A stretch of 54,282 bases of DNA, from positions 1-54,282 of the forward strand of contig CAKUJH010000024.1 of NCBI GenBank assembly GCA_934661375.1, read 5' to 3'. Shown one piece after another: positions 1 through 8,422 of the stretch. Below the pieces are notes generated by a model. That model did not search any database. It was not told the origin of the DNA and worked only from the letters and a program-made list of their open reading frames with translations. This DNA is from an uncultured Victivallales bacterium. Its GTDB lineage: Bacteria > Verrucomicrobiota > Lentisphaeria > Victivallales > UBA1829. The position numbers and the translations under genes were made by a program. How positions within the stretch are numbered: the stretch's first letter is position 1; every line of letters begins with the position of its first letter.

Positions 1-25
1 TTTTTTCAAATCTTTTTTCAGCACC

Positions 26-56
26 GCTTCTTTTAAGCTCTCCAGCTTTTAGAAGC
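26..56 (-). other. hairpin in leader of left-edge transcript
   Basis: The arms GCTTCT (26-31) and AGAAGC (51-56) enclose an inner stem AAGCT (35-39) / AGCTT (44-48) with a four-base loop. It lies just downstream of the promoter at 66-93, so it would be within the first part of the leftward transcript. It has no U-run, so it is not an obvious terminator. The role is unknown. Confidence 0.35.
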
Positions 57-65
57 ATGAGGTGA

Positions 66-93
66 AATATAGCACTGCTTTTCGTTTTGTCAA
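66..93 (-). promoter_or_regulatory. strong sigma-70 promoter, second of a tandem pair, pointing out of the window
   Basis: Reading the minus strand: TTGACA (93-88), a 16-bp spacer, and TATATT (71-66). The -35 is a perfect consensus match. It is preceded by an A/T-rich tract with A-runs like an UP element. The start site would be near position 60 and the transcript leaves the window at base 1. A third GATTTGA-A-run block at the very edge looks like the -35 of another copy. Strong tandem promoters of this kind usually drive rRNA or tRNA operons, but the target cannot be seen. Confidence 0.6.
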
Positions 94-173
94 ATCTTTT
101 TTCGAAGATTTTTCAAATTTTCTCTCAATCAGCTCGCTCCCCTTTCGTTCCCTCAGAGGCGCAACAGGGCTAC

Positions 174-201
174 AATTTAGCACACTTTCACATTTTGTCA
201 A
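174..201 (-). promoter_or_regulatory. strong sigma-70 promoter, first of a tandem pair
   Basis: Minus strand: TTGACA (201-196), 16-bp spacer, TAAATT (179-174). The spacer ends in GTGTGC and the downstream copy ends in CAGTGC. Both -35 boxes sit in a GATTTGACAAAA context, so the two promoters look like repeats about 108 bp apart. The A/T-rich block upstream (202-235) could be an UP element. The segment between the two promoters holds no gene. Confidence 0.55.
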
Positions 202-240
202 ATCAATTTTCAATTTTTTTTCGTGTTTTTTCGGATTGGA

Positions 241-2025
241 TCAAACATTAAACTCTGACAGCTGTTTTTCCAGGAATGCGATCTTGCGCCGGATGGATCC
301 GGGGTCAAAGAAACGGACAAACGCTTCTCCGTGCCAGCCCTGCCGTTCATCTTTTTCCACCCAGGGCAGCGCAGTTTTTTCGACTTCCAGTTCAGTACGC
401 AGAATATGAAGCATTTCCGCTTTCCGGCTGTCATCCCAGTCACGACGCAAACGCCATGCACGGTAAATATTCTCCGAACTCTGCCAGATGCAGCCGCAGA
501 TAACAGCATTGCCAAGTTCATGCCGCTCATCGCAGCCAGCCAGGGCAGCGCGCATCCGTTCGACACCACGCTGCCACAGCACAGCCAGCTTGCCCAGATG
601 TCCGATCAGTTCATCCAGAGAAAACTCATGCGGCTGCATAGTGAAACCGCCGGTCAAGTCATCCCCTCGATCCGCTTTCGGCAGATAGGAACAGCCGAAC
701 GGCGTGCCGTGCAGTTCTTCCATCCGGAAAATTTCCGAATACGCCAGCGCAACCGTCTGCACGCCGCGGTACAGGAAGGGAATCGCAAACGGGAAATAAA
801 AACAGGCATCCTGAAAATCCTGCCAGGCGGCGATGAGCAGTTCACTGCGGCAGCCGGGAAAATACATTTCCGCAAAGGCCTTCAAGGCGGCATTTTTTTC
901 GTCCGGACAATCTTTCCGCAGGAAAAAATTGAAGGCGGCAGGGTTGGCGCCAGTCAGATTTCCGCAGTTCCAGCATCCCATGAAACCGGTATCGGGATGC
1001 GCGCGATGCCAGGCGGCTTTCGCGAAAATGCTGTTCAGCAGCGGCAGACCGACCACATCCGCCAGTTCATGGGTAGTCCCAAGCTGAAGTTTGGTCATTG
1101 TCCGGTGTCCGAGCGCTTCCGCAGCGGCAAGCAGTTCCCGGCAGAGTTCCGAAGGTCCGCCATAAACCAGCGAATATTCATTGACGGGATGATGCGGACG
1201 TTCCGCCAGATCCATAAAGCCGCCGCGTTCGCAGCATGCCATGACAATCACATCCCGCGGCAGCAGATCAAGAATTTCCCGGCAGGGAGATTTCAGCCAG
1301 GTAGTCCAGCCCCAGTTCCATGCGATGATGTCCATACTGCCGGAATGACGCCGGATTCCGTCACGGACCAGCTGAATCAGTTCGGCGGCAATCTCATACG
1401 GTTCGCGTTCACGGCAGCGCGGACACTCGATCAGCGGCGACCATTGCGTCGGATTGCGTTTGGTGCGATGACTGTAACAGTGTCCGGGGTATTCGCTGGA
1501 TGTGATCAGGATCACCCCGGCAAGACCGGGCAGTTTTTCCGCGATCTGCGCGGCGGCGTCCTGCACCCATGATTTGACCGGCGGAGCGGATGTGCAGAGA
1601 CAGATCATCTCCAGTTCCTCATCCATATGCTCCGGGATTACCTGCTCCGTGGCGAGTTCATGCTGTCCGGCGCAGTCGGCATGTTTTTCCCAGAACGCGG
1701 TATTGCCGGCTGCCACACTCCGTACCGGCTGGCAGTACAACAAAACTTTCAGTCCGAATTGCGCGGCATGGCCGATCAGCCGGGTCATCGCGGCGATATG
1801 TTCGTCCGCATGACAGCCGAATTCCGGGAATTGCGGCAGCCGGGTCATGTTCGCCAGTACGCCGTGAACCCAGATTGCATTGAACCCCTGCCCCGCGATC
1901 TGCCGCAGTTCCGCATCCGTATAAACGTTTTCAGCAGTCAAAGTTTCATCGGTTCGGTCATCCGGACACAGGGAATTGAGTCCGCCGAAGCGGGTATAGG
2001 GGGAACGCCAGATTTTATAATTCAT
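241..2025 (-). CDS. putative glycosidase-like TIM-barrel protein (GH20/DUF4838-like)
   Basis: This 594-residue protein has no signal peptide. The start is set at the ATG at 2025 (MNYKIWRSPY), which follows a GGAGAGAG Shine-Dalgarno; the upstream gene ends one base earlier (TGA-A-ATG), so translation is probably coupled. The N-terminal two-thirds reads as a TIM barrel, with repeated strand motifs such as FNAIWVHGV, FGLKVLLYC and VILITSSE. A CPRCRERE motif and a WNWG motif resemble GH20 and DUF4838 relatives. The Glu of ITSSEYPG is a candidate catalytic residue, by inference only. The helical C-terminal part holds no known domain. It is the last gene of the ten-gene operon. The substrate is not predictable. 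Confidence 0.6.
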   Translation of the reverse strand: MNYKIWRSPYTRFGGLNSLCPDDRTDETLTAENVYTDAELRQIAGQGFNAIWVHGVLANMTRLPQFPEFGCHADEHIAAMTRLIGHAAQFGLKVLLYCQPVRSVAAGNTAFWEKHADCAGQHELATEQVIPEHMDEELEMICLCTSAPPVKSWVQDAAAQIAEKLPGLAGVILITSSEYPGHCYSHRTKRNPTQWSPLIECPRCREREPYEIAAELIQLVRDGIRRHSGSMDIIAWNWGWTTWLKSPCREILDLLPRDVIVMACCERGGFMDLAERPHHPVNEYSLVYGGPSELCRELLAAAEALGHRTMTKLQLGTTHELADVVGLPLLNSIFAKAAWHRAHPDTGFMGCWNCGNLTGANPAAFNFFLRKDCPDEKNAALKAFAEMYFPGCRSELLIAAWQDFQDACFYFPFAIPFLYRGVQTVALAYSEIFRMEELHGTPFGCSYLPKADRGDDLTGGFTMQPHEFSLDELIGHLGKLAVLWQRGVERMRAALAGCDERHELGNAVICGCIWQSSENIYRAWRLRRDWDDSRKAEMLHILRTELEVEKTALPWVEKDERQGWHGEAFVRFFDPGSIRRKIAFLEKQLSEFNV

Positions 2026-2026
2026 T

Positions 2027-4219
2027 TCAACACACTCTCTCCTGCAAAAAAAAACGGCTTTCATACTGTTTCAGGTTCAACTCTCCGAAATGATCCGGCA
2101 GTTCATTGCGAACCGCTTCGAAGCGGCAGCCGGCAACCGCTTCCGACGGATCGAAGGAACAGTTTTCCCACGCGAAAAAGAACAGAAAACGGGAATCTCC
2201 GTAAACCAGAACATTTTGCGGCGCCGGCAGTTTGCCACCGGCATCCGCCAGAAGTCTCCGGTAATGCGCGGCTTGCAGCAGCGGCGCCCCGCAGAAAACA
2301 TTCCGCAGTCCATTCTTTTCCCATTCAAAAACGGCAATTTTTCCGTCAGACCAGCGGGCCAGCGGTTTTGCGCAGTCTTCTGTATACAGAACCGGACAGT
2401 TTTCCGCCCGCGGGCAAACGTCTGTCGCTGTATGTTCCGGCCAGACCAGCGGCTCCGTTCCCGCCAATGCGCCCTCTGTCCGGAGCGGTTCGTGGAAGTC
2501 GGGGATCCGCACGGACAGGGAATGCTCCAGAAATCTTTCGCATCCGGCAATACCGCCCTCACCGTTGCGCAAAAAACCCGGCGCGTAGTTCCAGACCAGC
2601 GTCGTGCCGGCGGATAAACGAGATTCCAGACTCTGCGCAAAATCCGCCGCGTCTTCGGCAAACGGGTTGGCAAAAACGATCAGTCTGTAACGCCGCAGAT
2701 CCAGTTCCGGCAGATCGCGCCGCCGGTAAAAATCCCAGGGTGCGCCTGTCCGGTTCATGGCGTCGATCAGACGCGGGAACAGACAATGATGCAGATAATA
2801 GCTGGTCTTCTGGTGAAAGAACATTTCTTCATCCGCCACGACCAGTATCTCGCTGATGGATTCCGCCGGACAGCGGCGCAGCTGTTTTGCCATGCGCTCA
2901 ATCCGGGAGATTTCATCCAGCAGGACCGGAGAATCATACCAGCCGCCGCCGAGATCCATCCACCAGAAACTGGAACCGTGCGACAGATTTTTGGCAAATT
3001 CACGCCACATGATCGAACGTGTCTCCGCAAAATCTGCACTCTTGTGCTCAATCCCGGTTCCGCGGGCAATACAAGTCCGGTTATCCAGTTCATCCATCCA
3101 CTGTTTACGGCGGTTGACCGATTGAGCCGGACACATTTCACCGCCGCCGTCCCGTTTCGGTGCTGCCAGAAAATCAATGTACGGAGAATGCAGCAGCTGT
3201 TCCATGGCAGTATAGCCGGTGTAGGCTGAACGTGCAACTTCCAGGAAATAACCGTAAAAAGCCCCGACTGCTTTGCCGCCGGTTTCCATTTTCACGATTC
3301 TGCCGAAATGTTCCAGTGCGCTGACATTGGATTCTGCAGTAAACCGGTCATAATCAATGCAGATCCTGTCTTCCGGCTTCATGCGGAACAATTCACACAG
3401 GTCTCCGGTCTCCCCTTCTTTCTGCTCCGGAGAAGGCAGCACCAGCGTATCTGGTCCGACTCCCGGCTGCATCCAGATCTTCCCCAGCAGTTCCGCCGAC
3501 CTGTACTGCCGCAACCCCCAGGCATAAAAATTCCGGCGGTTGGCAATACCGTAATCTGCGCTGTTGGAAATATTGCAGCGTCCCCAGACACAGCTCTCCC
3601 CGGATGCTCCGTAGGCAATATGGTATGCGGGAATCCGCCTGCCATACGGTCCGTCTTCGATATGCCGGATCAGACGGCGCAGGGCTTCCCCGGCATCCGC
3701 CAGCCATTTCTGCGAGGAAAAGCTCTGATTGGAAATCACTCCGTCGAGATTCGGCCGGTCATCCTGCCAGCCTCCGGCGGTGTAATATCCTTTGGCGGAC
3801 TGATAACCGAGCAGGTCATGTTTTGCCGTACCGACCAGTGCCCGGATGCTTCCGGCATCGCGCGGGCCATTGTAATACACGCACAACTCCTCCGGGTTTT
3901 CCCGCGACCATTCCAGCGGGACATTCAGTTTTATCCGCGGAATGAACAGCAGATCATCTCCGCAGGAAAAAACAGAATCCAGTACGCGGTCCGTCAGTTC
4001 GTAATCATAACGCCCGACGCCGACCCAACCGGTGAACACGATGCAGGAATGTATCCGGATCCCGGCATTGTAAAAGTCGCGGTGATACTTGCGGACCTGT
4101 TCCCAGTTGTCAAAAAAAACAATGGGCTTGCCGTCTTTTCCCAGACGCGGGGGATCGTAGCAGAAACCGAGTTTCGACCAGAAAACAGAATTGCCGCGCA
4201 GCAGTTCCATGCAGTTCAT
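2027..4219 (-). CDS. GH42-like beta-galactosidase-family protein
   Basis: This is a 730-residue cytoplasmic protein. I prefer the ATG at 4219 (MNCMELL) over the one at 4225, because the GAGG at 4230-4227 is seven bases from the former and only one from the latter. The N-terminal half reads as a (beta/alpha)8 barrel, with YHIAYGASGE giving a candidate acid/base Glu at about residue 208. The C-terminal part, with ILVVADEE, a Rossmann-like stretch and YRLIVFANPF, resembles the glutamine-amidotransferase-like trimerisation domain of GH42 enzymes. Length fits GH42 (about 650-750). It lies between a secreted module gene (13 bp) and another barrel gene (1 bp). The exact GH family is uncertain. Confidence 0.55.
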   Translation of the reverse strand: MNCMELLRGNSVFWSKLGFCYDPPRLGKDGKPIVFFDNWEQVRKYHRDFYNAGIRIHSCIVFTGWVGVGRYDYELTDRVLDSVFSCGDDLLFIPRIKLNVPLEWSRENPEELCVYYNGPRDAGSIRALVGTAKHDLLGYQSAKGYYTAGGWQDDRPNLDGVISNQSFSSQKWLADAGEALRRLIRHIEDGPYGRRIPAYHIAYGASGESCVWGRCNISNSADYGIANRRNFYAWGLRQYRSAELLGKIWMQPGVGPDTLVLPSPEQKEGETGDLCELFRMKPEDRICIDYDRFTAESNVSALEHFGRIVKMETGGKAVGAFYGYFLEVARSAYTGYTAMEQLLHSPYIDFLAAPKRDGGGEMCPAQSVNRRKQWMDELDNRTCIARGTGIEHKSADFAETRSIMWREFAKNLSHGSSFWWMDLGGGWYDSPVLLDEISRIERMAKQLRRCPAESISEILVVADEEMFFHQKTSYYLHHCLFPRLIDAMNRTGAPWDFYRRRDLPELDLRRYRLIVFANPFAEDAADFAQSLESRLSAGTTLVWNYAPGFLRNGEGGIAGCERFLEHSLSVRIPDFHEPLRTEGALAGTEPLVWPEHTATDVCPRAENCPVLYTEDCAKPLARWSDGKIAVFEWEKNGLRNVFCGAPLLQAAHYRRLLADAGGKLPAPQNVLVYGDSRFLFFFAWENCSFDPSEAVAGCRFEAVRNELPDHFGELNLKQYESRFFLQERVC

Positions 4220-4232
4220 GCGCATACCTCTT

Positions 4233-4799
4233 TTACTCGGCCGCTGTTACGCTCACATTGTCAATCAGGCAATCCTGTCCGGGCTGCTGCTCGCTCAGAT
4301 TAATCATGATGGACATGCCGTACGCCTCATCCGGCACAGTCACCTCGCAGACAGCCTGTTTCCAACCGTTCCCGGCATCTGTTGTAAAATGGAAACGTCT
4401 GTTCTGTTTGTGAAACGCCCACTGCCCGTTTTTCTGATGCCAGCCCAGAGTGATGTCTGTTTTTCCGTCATACTTGCAGAGCAGCGACACTTTATATTTT
4501 CCTTTTGGGATTACGCTGATCTGCTGAAGAATGCAGCCGGACTTGAAATCACGGGCAAGCAGCGCACGGTTGTCATCGAACCCCGCGCCGGCTTTTTCCA
4601 GCAGATATATCTTGCCTTCACTGCCTTTGGCATTCCAGAACCCCCAGCCGGGAAACTTGACGGCGATGCAGTTTTCCGGCAATGCTTCCGTTGTCGCATA
4701 GGGTTTGTCCTGGAATTTTCCGTTGCGGACCAGTTCTTTTTCCTGTGCAGAAACAAGCAGCGACACCGCCAGTGCGGTCAGAATCATACTTTTCTTCAT
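4233..4799 (-). CDS. secreted jelly-roll carbohydrate-binding-like protein
   Basis: This 188-residue protein begins MKKSMILTALAVSLLVSAQ, a clear signal peptide with cleavage near residue 18. An AAAGGA lies eight bases upstream of the start. The remainder looks like a single beta-sandwich of the CBM4/9/22 type (VRNGKFQ, GCILQQ, GKYKVSLLCKYDGKTDITLGW, CLIDNVSV). The second half aligns with the C-terminal region of the next upstream protein (4813-6576), so this is a stand-alone copy of that module. It probably binds glycan outside the cytoplasm. No catalytic residues can be named. Confidence 0.6.
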   Translation of the reverse strand: MKKSMILTALAVSLLVSAQEKELVRNGKFQDKPYATTEALPENCIAVKFPGWGFWNAKGSEGKIYLLEKAGAGFDDNRALLARDFKSGCILQQISVIPKGKYKVSLLCKYDGKTDITLGWHQKNGQWAFHKQNRRFHFTTDAGNGWKQAVCEVTVPDEAYGMSIMINLSEQQPGQDCLIDNVSVTAAE

Positions 4800-4812
4800 G
4801 TTGATTTTCCTT

Positions 4813-6576
4813 TCATTGAATCTGGTTCAAGTTGTAAAATTCAATTTCATCCGCGATGCATACATCCTCCGCGCCGCCGGGACTTTTCACGCTGATCTGA
4901 ACCGAAATCCCTTTTGCTTCCGGCGGAATCATATCCGCAGTCAGAAGAATCTCCGCTTCCCGCCAGCCGTCCGGCAGTTCCCTGCTGAAAGCTGCCGCCC
5001 GGTTGAACCCCCAGAAATTCCAGCGGCCCGCTGCGTCAGTCCAGCCCAGGGAAAGTGAAGCGCTTGCCTTGCCTTCACATTTGACCCTTGCACGGATGTA
5101 ATACGTCCCATCCGGTCGGAACGGCGGCGACTGAAGTATGCAGCCGCTGGTTACGCCGCTGATTTTCACTGCCGGTGTTCCGCCGCGTCCCAACCCGCGC
5201 ACCACTTCAAAACGCCCTTTGGAACGGCTGTCCTGCCAGCAGCCCCACGGACGCGCAGTTTTCAGAAACGCAGTATCCGGCGGCAAATCTCCGGCACTGC
5301 TCTCGCCGACTTCCGCGAAATTGCCGTTGCGGAGCAGATTCCTTCCGAGTTTTCCGGACAGGATGACATTTTTATAATACTGCTGCGGAGCTTTCGCATA
5401 AAGAATCGCCTGCGAAATTCCCGGCAGGGCATCCTCCCACAGCGGTCCCGGACGGTTGACCGATTCCGCGGATTTCTTCATCCAGCCCTGAAACTGCCAG
5501 GGATACCAGGCGCGTTTCTCTCCCCAGACCCAGACATATTCATCTGCGGCTGCGCAGGCGGAAGTCATGCACTCCCGCAGCAGAGCCAGATTCCTGTCCG
5601 GATTTTCGGAAATGTACCAGATGCTTTTCGGATCCGTCACAATATAGCGGTCCAGATAAGTGGCAATTCCAATCTGCGTCCGGCGCAGAAACTTTTCGTA
5701 ATTCTTCGGATCTATCAGCCATCTGGATTTTTTCCAGCGTGTGGCGAGAATGGATTCGTAATCCGCTCTGCTCCGGGCGCGGTAACCGGCGGATTCCATG
5801 CCTTCCACAATGGTTACGCCTTCCGGCAGGGCATCATAGATGCCGTTGATGAACGCCAGGGAAAGCCCCATGATCCATTTTTCCGATTTGTCGTAAGGCG
5901 ATACAACGCCGTCCGCATTGACATAATGCTGATCCAGCCAGAAAAAAGTGTGCAGCACAATATCCGGATACGCCCCGGCTATCGCCGTGATGAACTCACG
6001 CCCGCGCTGTCGTGCCTTGTCCCAAGTCTCGGCGTAGGTGTGTCCCAGATTCGGATTATACAGGAAAGTCTGCCGTTCATAATTTTCAATATCCAGATTC
6101 AGACCGCGGCAGCCGGTTTCCCGTGCGATTGCCGCCATCAGCGCAAAGTTGTGCGTGATCGTCTCCCACATCCGGTCGTCAAACCAGTCAAAGCGGTCTT
6201 TGACCGCCGCCATGGAATTGGTGTTGATGAAATTGTGTTTCAGATTCCGGAATCTGGCATTGACTTTTTTCAGCGATTCGATTTCTTTCTGGAAATCAGA
6301 TTTCTCCCAGCGCCAGGAATCAAAAAACATGGCTCCGGATCCGGCGGCGCGTCCGTTGCGCTTCGCCGTGGTGGAATTGAACTCAATGCTTATGCCGTCA
6401 AACGCCGTCATGTTCTTTTCGATCTGTTCAAAGTTCTGTTCCATGAAACCGGGCGTAGGGGCATCCCAGCCGAACTTGATGACTTTTTTACTTTTCTCCA
6501 CGGCAAAATCCGCATTCTGCGCATACAGCAGCGTCGATACTGCAGCCGCAAAAACAATGATTCCGGTTTTTATCAT
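4813..6576 (-). CDS. secreted glycosidase-like protein with C-terminal binding module
   Basis: A 587-residue protein. The start is the ATG at 6576 (MIKTGIIVFAAAVSTLLYAQ), behind GGACGGAGAG; a longer reading from 6600 would bury the signal peptide. The mature N-terminal domain (about residues 25-430) is barrel-like, with FDGISIEFNS, the acidic motif GLNLDIENYE and LHTFFWLDQHY. LDIENYE resembles a catalytic strand of GH18-like barrels, but the family is not certain. The last 150 residues (LLRNGNFAEVG onward) are a jelly-roll module homologous to the protein at 4233-4799. The protein is probably exported and glycan-active. The gap to the downstream gene is 13 bp. Confidence 0.55.
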   Translation of the reverse strand: MIKTGIIVFAAAVSTLLYAQNADFAVEKSKKVIKFGWDAPTPGFMEQNFEQIEKNMTAFDGISIEFNSTTAKRNGRAAGSGAMFFDSWRWEKSDFQKEIESLKKVNARFRNLKHNFINTNSMAAVKDRFDWFDDRMWETITHNFALMAAIARETGCRGLNLDIENYERQTFLYNPNLGHTYAETWDKARQRGREFITAIAGAYPDIVLHTFFWLDQHYVNADGVVSPYDKSEKWIMGLSLAFINGIYDALPEGVTIVEGMESAGYRARSRADYESILATRWKKSRWLIDPKNYEKFLRRTQIGIATYLDRYIVTDPKSIWYISENPDRNLALLRECMTSACAAADEYVWVWGEKRAWYPWQFQGWMKKSAESVNRPGPLWEDALPGISQAILYAKAPQQYYKNVILSGKLGRNLLRNGNFAEVGESSAGDLPPDTAFLKTARPWGCWQDSRSKGRFEVVRGLGRGGTPAVKISGVTSGCILQSPPFRPDGTYYIRARVKCEGKASASLSLGWTDAAGRWNFWGFNRAAAFSRELPDGWREAEILLTADMIPPEAKGISVQISVKSPGGAEDVCIADEIEFYNLNQIQ

Positions 6577-6601
6577 TTTTCTCTCCGTCCTTTCTTTCAT
6601 G

Positions 6602-7381
6602 TCAATTGATCTCCCAGATATTTTTACGGTTGACTTGTTTCAGCAGGAAGGAATTCCAGGCGCGGTACTGACTCCGCAGTTCCGGCCGACCTTCCGCAGC
6701 CGCACTGCCGCTGATTTGAAGAACATTGGCATTGTCGCCATGGCGGCGATGCACCCCCGCGCCCGTTCCTGTGTCGCTCGCCGCTGCGAAATGGATGCGG
6801 AACGACTGGGAATACGGCGAAGTATCTCCGCTGACCGGATTATTGTTCCCCTTCTGTATCGAATCCATCCACAGCGGCGTTTTCCATTTTTTCGGAGCGG
6901 CGTCGTTGCGATATCCGAGATAATATTTGTCCAGCTTCAGATATGCGCCCGGCTGGCTGCTGTATGCCGACTGCCAGCCGCCGTAAATCTGGAAATATTC
7001 CTGATTGCCGCGATAGCGGGCAAAACGATGAGGCGAAAGCGCCGGACAGATGAACATTCTTCCATCCGTGATATAACTCTGTTCTTCCAACACCTGCGCA
7101 GGAGACGTTGCGGAAAATCCGCCGCCCATGTTTCCGCGGAGAGGCGGACACCAGTCATGCCAGTCGCCCGCATATTGAACGAACGGAAGATATGCCTGTT
7201 TCAAGTTGTTCAGACATTGCGTCGCCACCGCGCGCTGTTTTGCCGCATTCAGCGCCGGCAGCAGCATTGCCGCCAGAATGGCGATGATGGCGATCACGAT
7301 CAGGAGTTCTATCAGTGTGAACTGCAAAGGGTTGCGGTGTTTCAAATATGAAACGGGTGAAAATGATATGCATCTGCTCAT
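6602..7381 (-). CDS. pseudopilin-like protein with degenerate H-X9-DG tail
   Basis: A 259-residue protein. The start is taken at the ATG at 7381 (MSRCISFSP), seven bases after AAGGA; longer readings exist. Near residue 22 it has the type IV pilin/type II secretion N-methylation signature (FTLIELLIVIAIIAILAAML), whose hydrophobic helix is followed by LPALNAAKQRA. The C-terminal region has HGDNANVLQISG, an H-X9-[D/S]G element of the kind seen in DUF1559 proteins, with Ser replacing Asp. Prepilin peptidase would be expected to cleave before Phe. It lies inside a glycosidase operon, 25 bp from the next gene. Its function is unknown; an extracellular substrate-binding or assembly role is inference. 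Confidence 0.75.
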   Translation of the reverse strand: MSRCISFSPVSYLKHRNPLQFTLIELLIVIAIIAILAAMLLPALNAAKQRAVATQCLNNLKQAYLPFVQYAGDWHDWCPPLRGNMGGGFSATSPAQVLEEQSYITDGRMFICPALSPHRFARYRGNQEYFQIYGGWQSAYSSQPGAYLKLDKYYLGYRNDAAPKKWKTPLWMDSIQKGNNNPVSGDTSPYSQSFRIHFAAASDTGTGAGVHRRHGDNANVLQISGSAAAEGRPELRSQYRAWNSFLLKQVNRKNIWEIN

Positions 7382-7434
7382 GACGGAGTCCTTTTCCATT
7401 TGACTCGGCAAATTTTTTATGCCTGTCCGCCGGT

Positions 7435-7866
7435 TTATTTTCCAATGGTGCATGAAACCTTTTCAATCGTCTTGTCTTCACCGTCGATGTAAATAATCAG
7501 GTAATACTCCTTCGGCAGATACGGAATACGGAAGGTGTAGTCTTTGTAAGTTTCCGTCAGATCGTATTTCGGCAGGTCTTCCAGTCGGCGGTGATTGGTG
7601 CGCGGATTGTAACCTTCCCAGCTCCAGGTACGGATTCCGATTTTTCCCTTGCCCTTCGCACGAATCACCAGATTATAGAAAGAACCCTCCGGCTGATCTT
7701 TCGGAACAGCTATTCCGATGGTAAGAACACCTTTCGTATAGATCTCATTGCCTTTTTCAGTTTTGACGATTTTCCAGTCCTGCGTATTGCCGTAAAGTTC
7801 CCAATTTTTCGGGAACATCACCTCCTGTTCGCCGATTTTCTGTTTGGACAGTTCGGCAAAATTGCC
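7435..7866. repeat. direct repeat copy 1 (coding, 432 bp)
   Basis: This segment is nearly identical to 7991-8422, at an offset of exactly 556 bp. I compared the two by eye: 7535-7785 matches 8091-8341 without a difference (251 bp), and the flanks differ at scattered positions. It encodes the C-terminal module of the small secreted protein. Confidence 0.9.
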
Positions 7867-7956
7867 ATTGGGAATCAGGTTCTGCGACGGATTCTGTGCG
7901 GAGAGAGTGAATGCTGCCGCCAGAGCGGCGATTCCGAAAAACAGTTTGTGTTTCAT
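7435..7956 (-). CDS. secreted single-module protein, near copy of DUF4838 protein C-terminus
   Basis: A 173-residue protein. The start at 7956 (MKHKLFFGIAALAAAFTLSAQ) gives a clean signal peptide and eight bases to the GGA; the ATG at 7965 sits directly on the Shine-Dalgarno. The mature part (NLIPNGNFAELSKQ onward) is a beta-rich jelly-roll-like module, about 150 residues long and almost identical to the C-terminal module of the adjacent upstream protein at 7991-10780. It looks like a recently duplicated stand-alone module that gained or kept a signal peptide. A binding function is likely but unproven. Confidence 0.7.
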   Translation of the reverse strand: MKHKLFFGIAALAAAFTLSAQNPSQNLIPNGNFAELSKQKIGEQEVMFPKNWELYGNTQDWKIVKTEKGNEIYTKGVLTIGIAVPKDQPEGSFYNLVIRAKGKGKIGIRTWSWEGYNPRTNHRRLEDLPKYDLTETYKDYTFRIPYLPKEYYLIIYIDGEDKTIEKVSCTIGK

Positions 7957-7972
7957 GTGAGACATCCTTTCT

Positions 7973-7988
7973 GGCAAATTGGTTTGCC
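7973..7988. promoter_or_regulatory. inverted repeat upstream of small secreted protein gene
   Basis: GGCAAA-TTGG-TTTGCC is a perfect 6-bp inverted repeat with a 4-bp centre. It lies 17 bp upstream of the start at 7956, between this gene and the DUF4838 gene. It shares GGCAAAC with the complement of the operator-like site at 13518-13529. It could be an internal operator or an mRNA hairpin; evidence is weak. Confidence 0.3.
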
Positions 7989-7990
7989 GG

Positions 7991-8422
7991 TTATTTTCCA
8001 ATGATGCACGAGACGTTTTCAATCGTCTTGTCTTCACCGTCGATGTAAATGATCAGGTAATATTCCTTCGGCAGATACGGAATGCGGAACGTGTAGTCTT
8101 TGTAAGTTTCCGTCAGATCGTATTTCGGCAGGTCTTCCAGTCGGCGGTGATTGGTGCGCGGATTGTAACCTTCCCAGCTCCAGGTACGGATTCCGATTTT
8201 TCCCTTGCCCTTCGCACGAATCACCAGATTATAGAAAGAACCCTCCGGCTGATCTTTCGGAACAGCTATTCCGATGGTAAGAACACCTTTCGTATAGATC
8301 TCATTGCCTTTTTCAGTTTTGACGATTTTCCAGTCCTGCGTGTTGCCGTAAAGTTCCCATTTTTTCGGAAACATGACTTCCTGTCCGCCGATTTTCTGTC
8401 TGGACAGTTCGGCAAAATTGCC
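7991..8422. repeat. direct repeat copy 2 (coding, 432 bp)
   Basis: The partner of 7435-7866. It encodes the last 150 or so residues of the 929-residue DUF4838 protein. The 251-bp core has no silent differences, which points to a recent duplication or gene conversion. Confidence 0.9.

Noticed and set aside
62..409. 115-codon plus-strand frame at the left edge
   Set aside because: It runs through tandem minus-strand promoters and the end of a real gene; Phe/Ser-rich translation of T-tracts.
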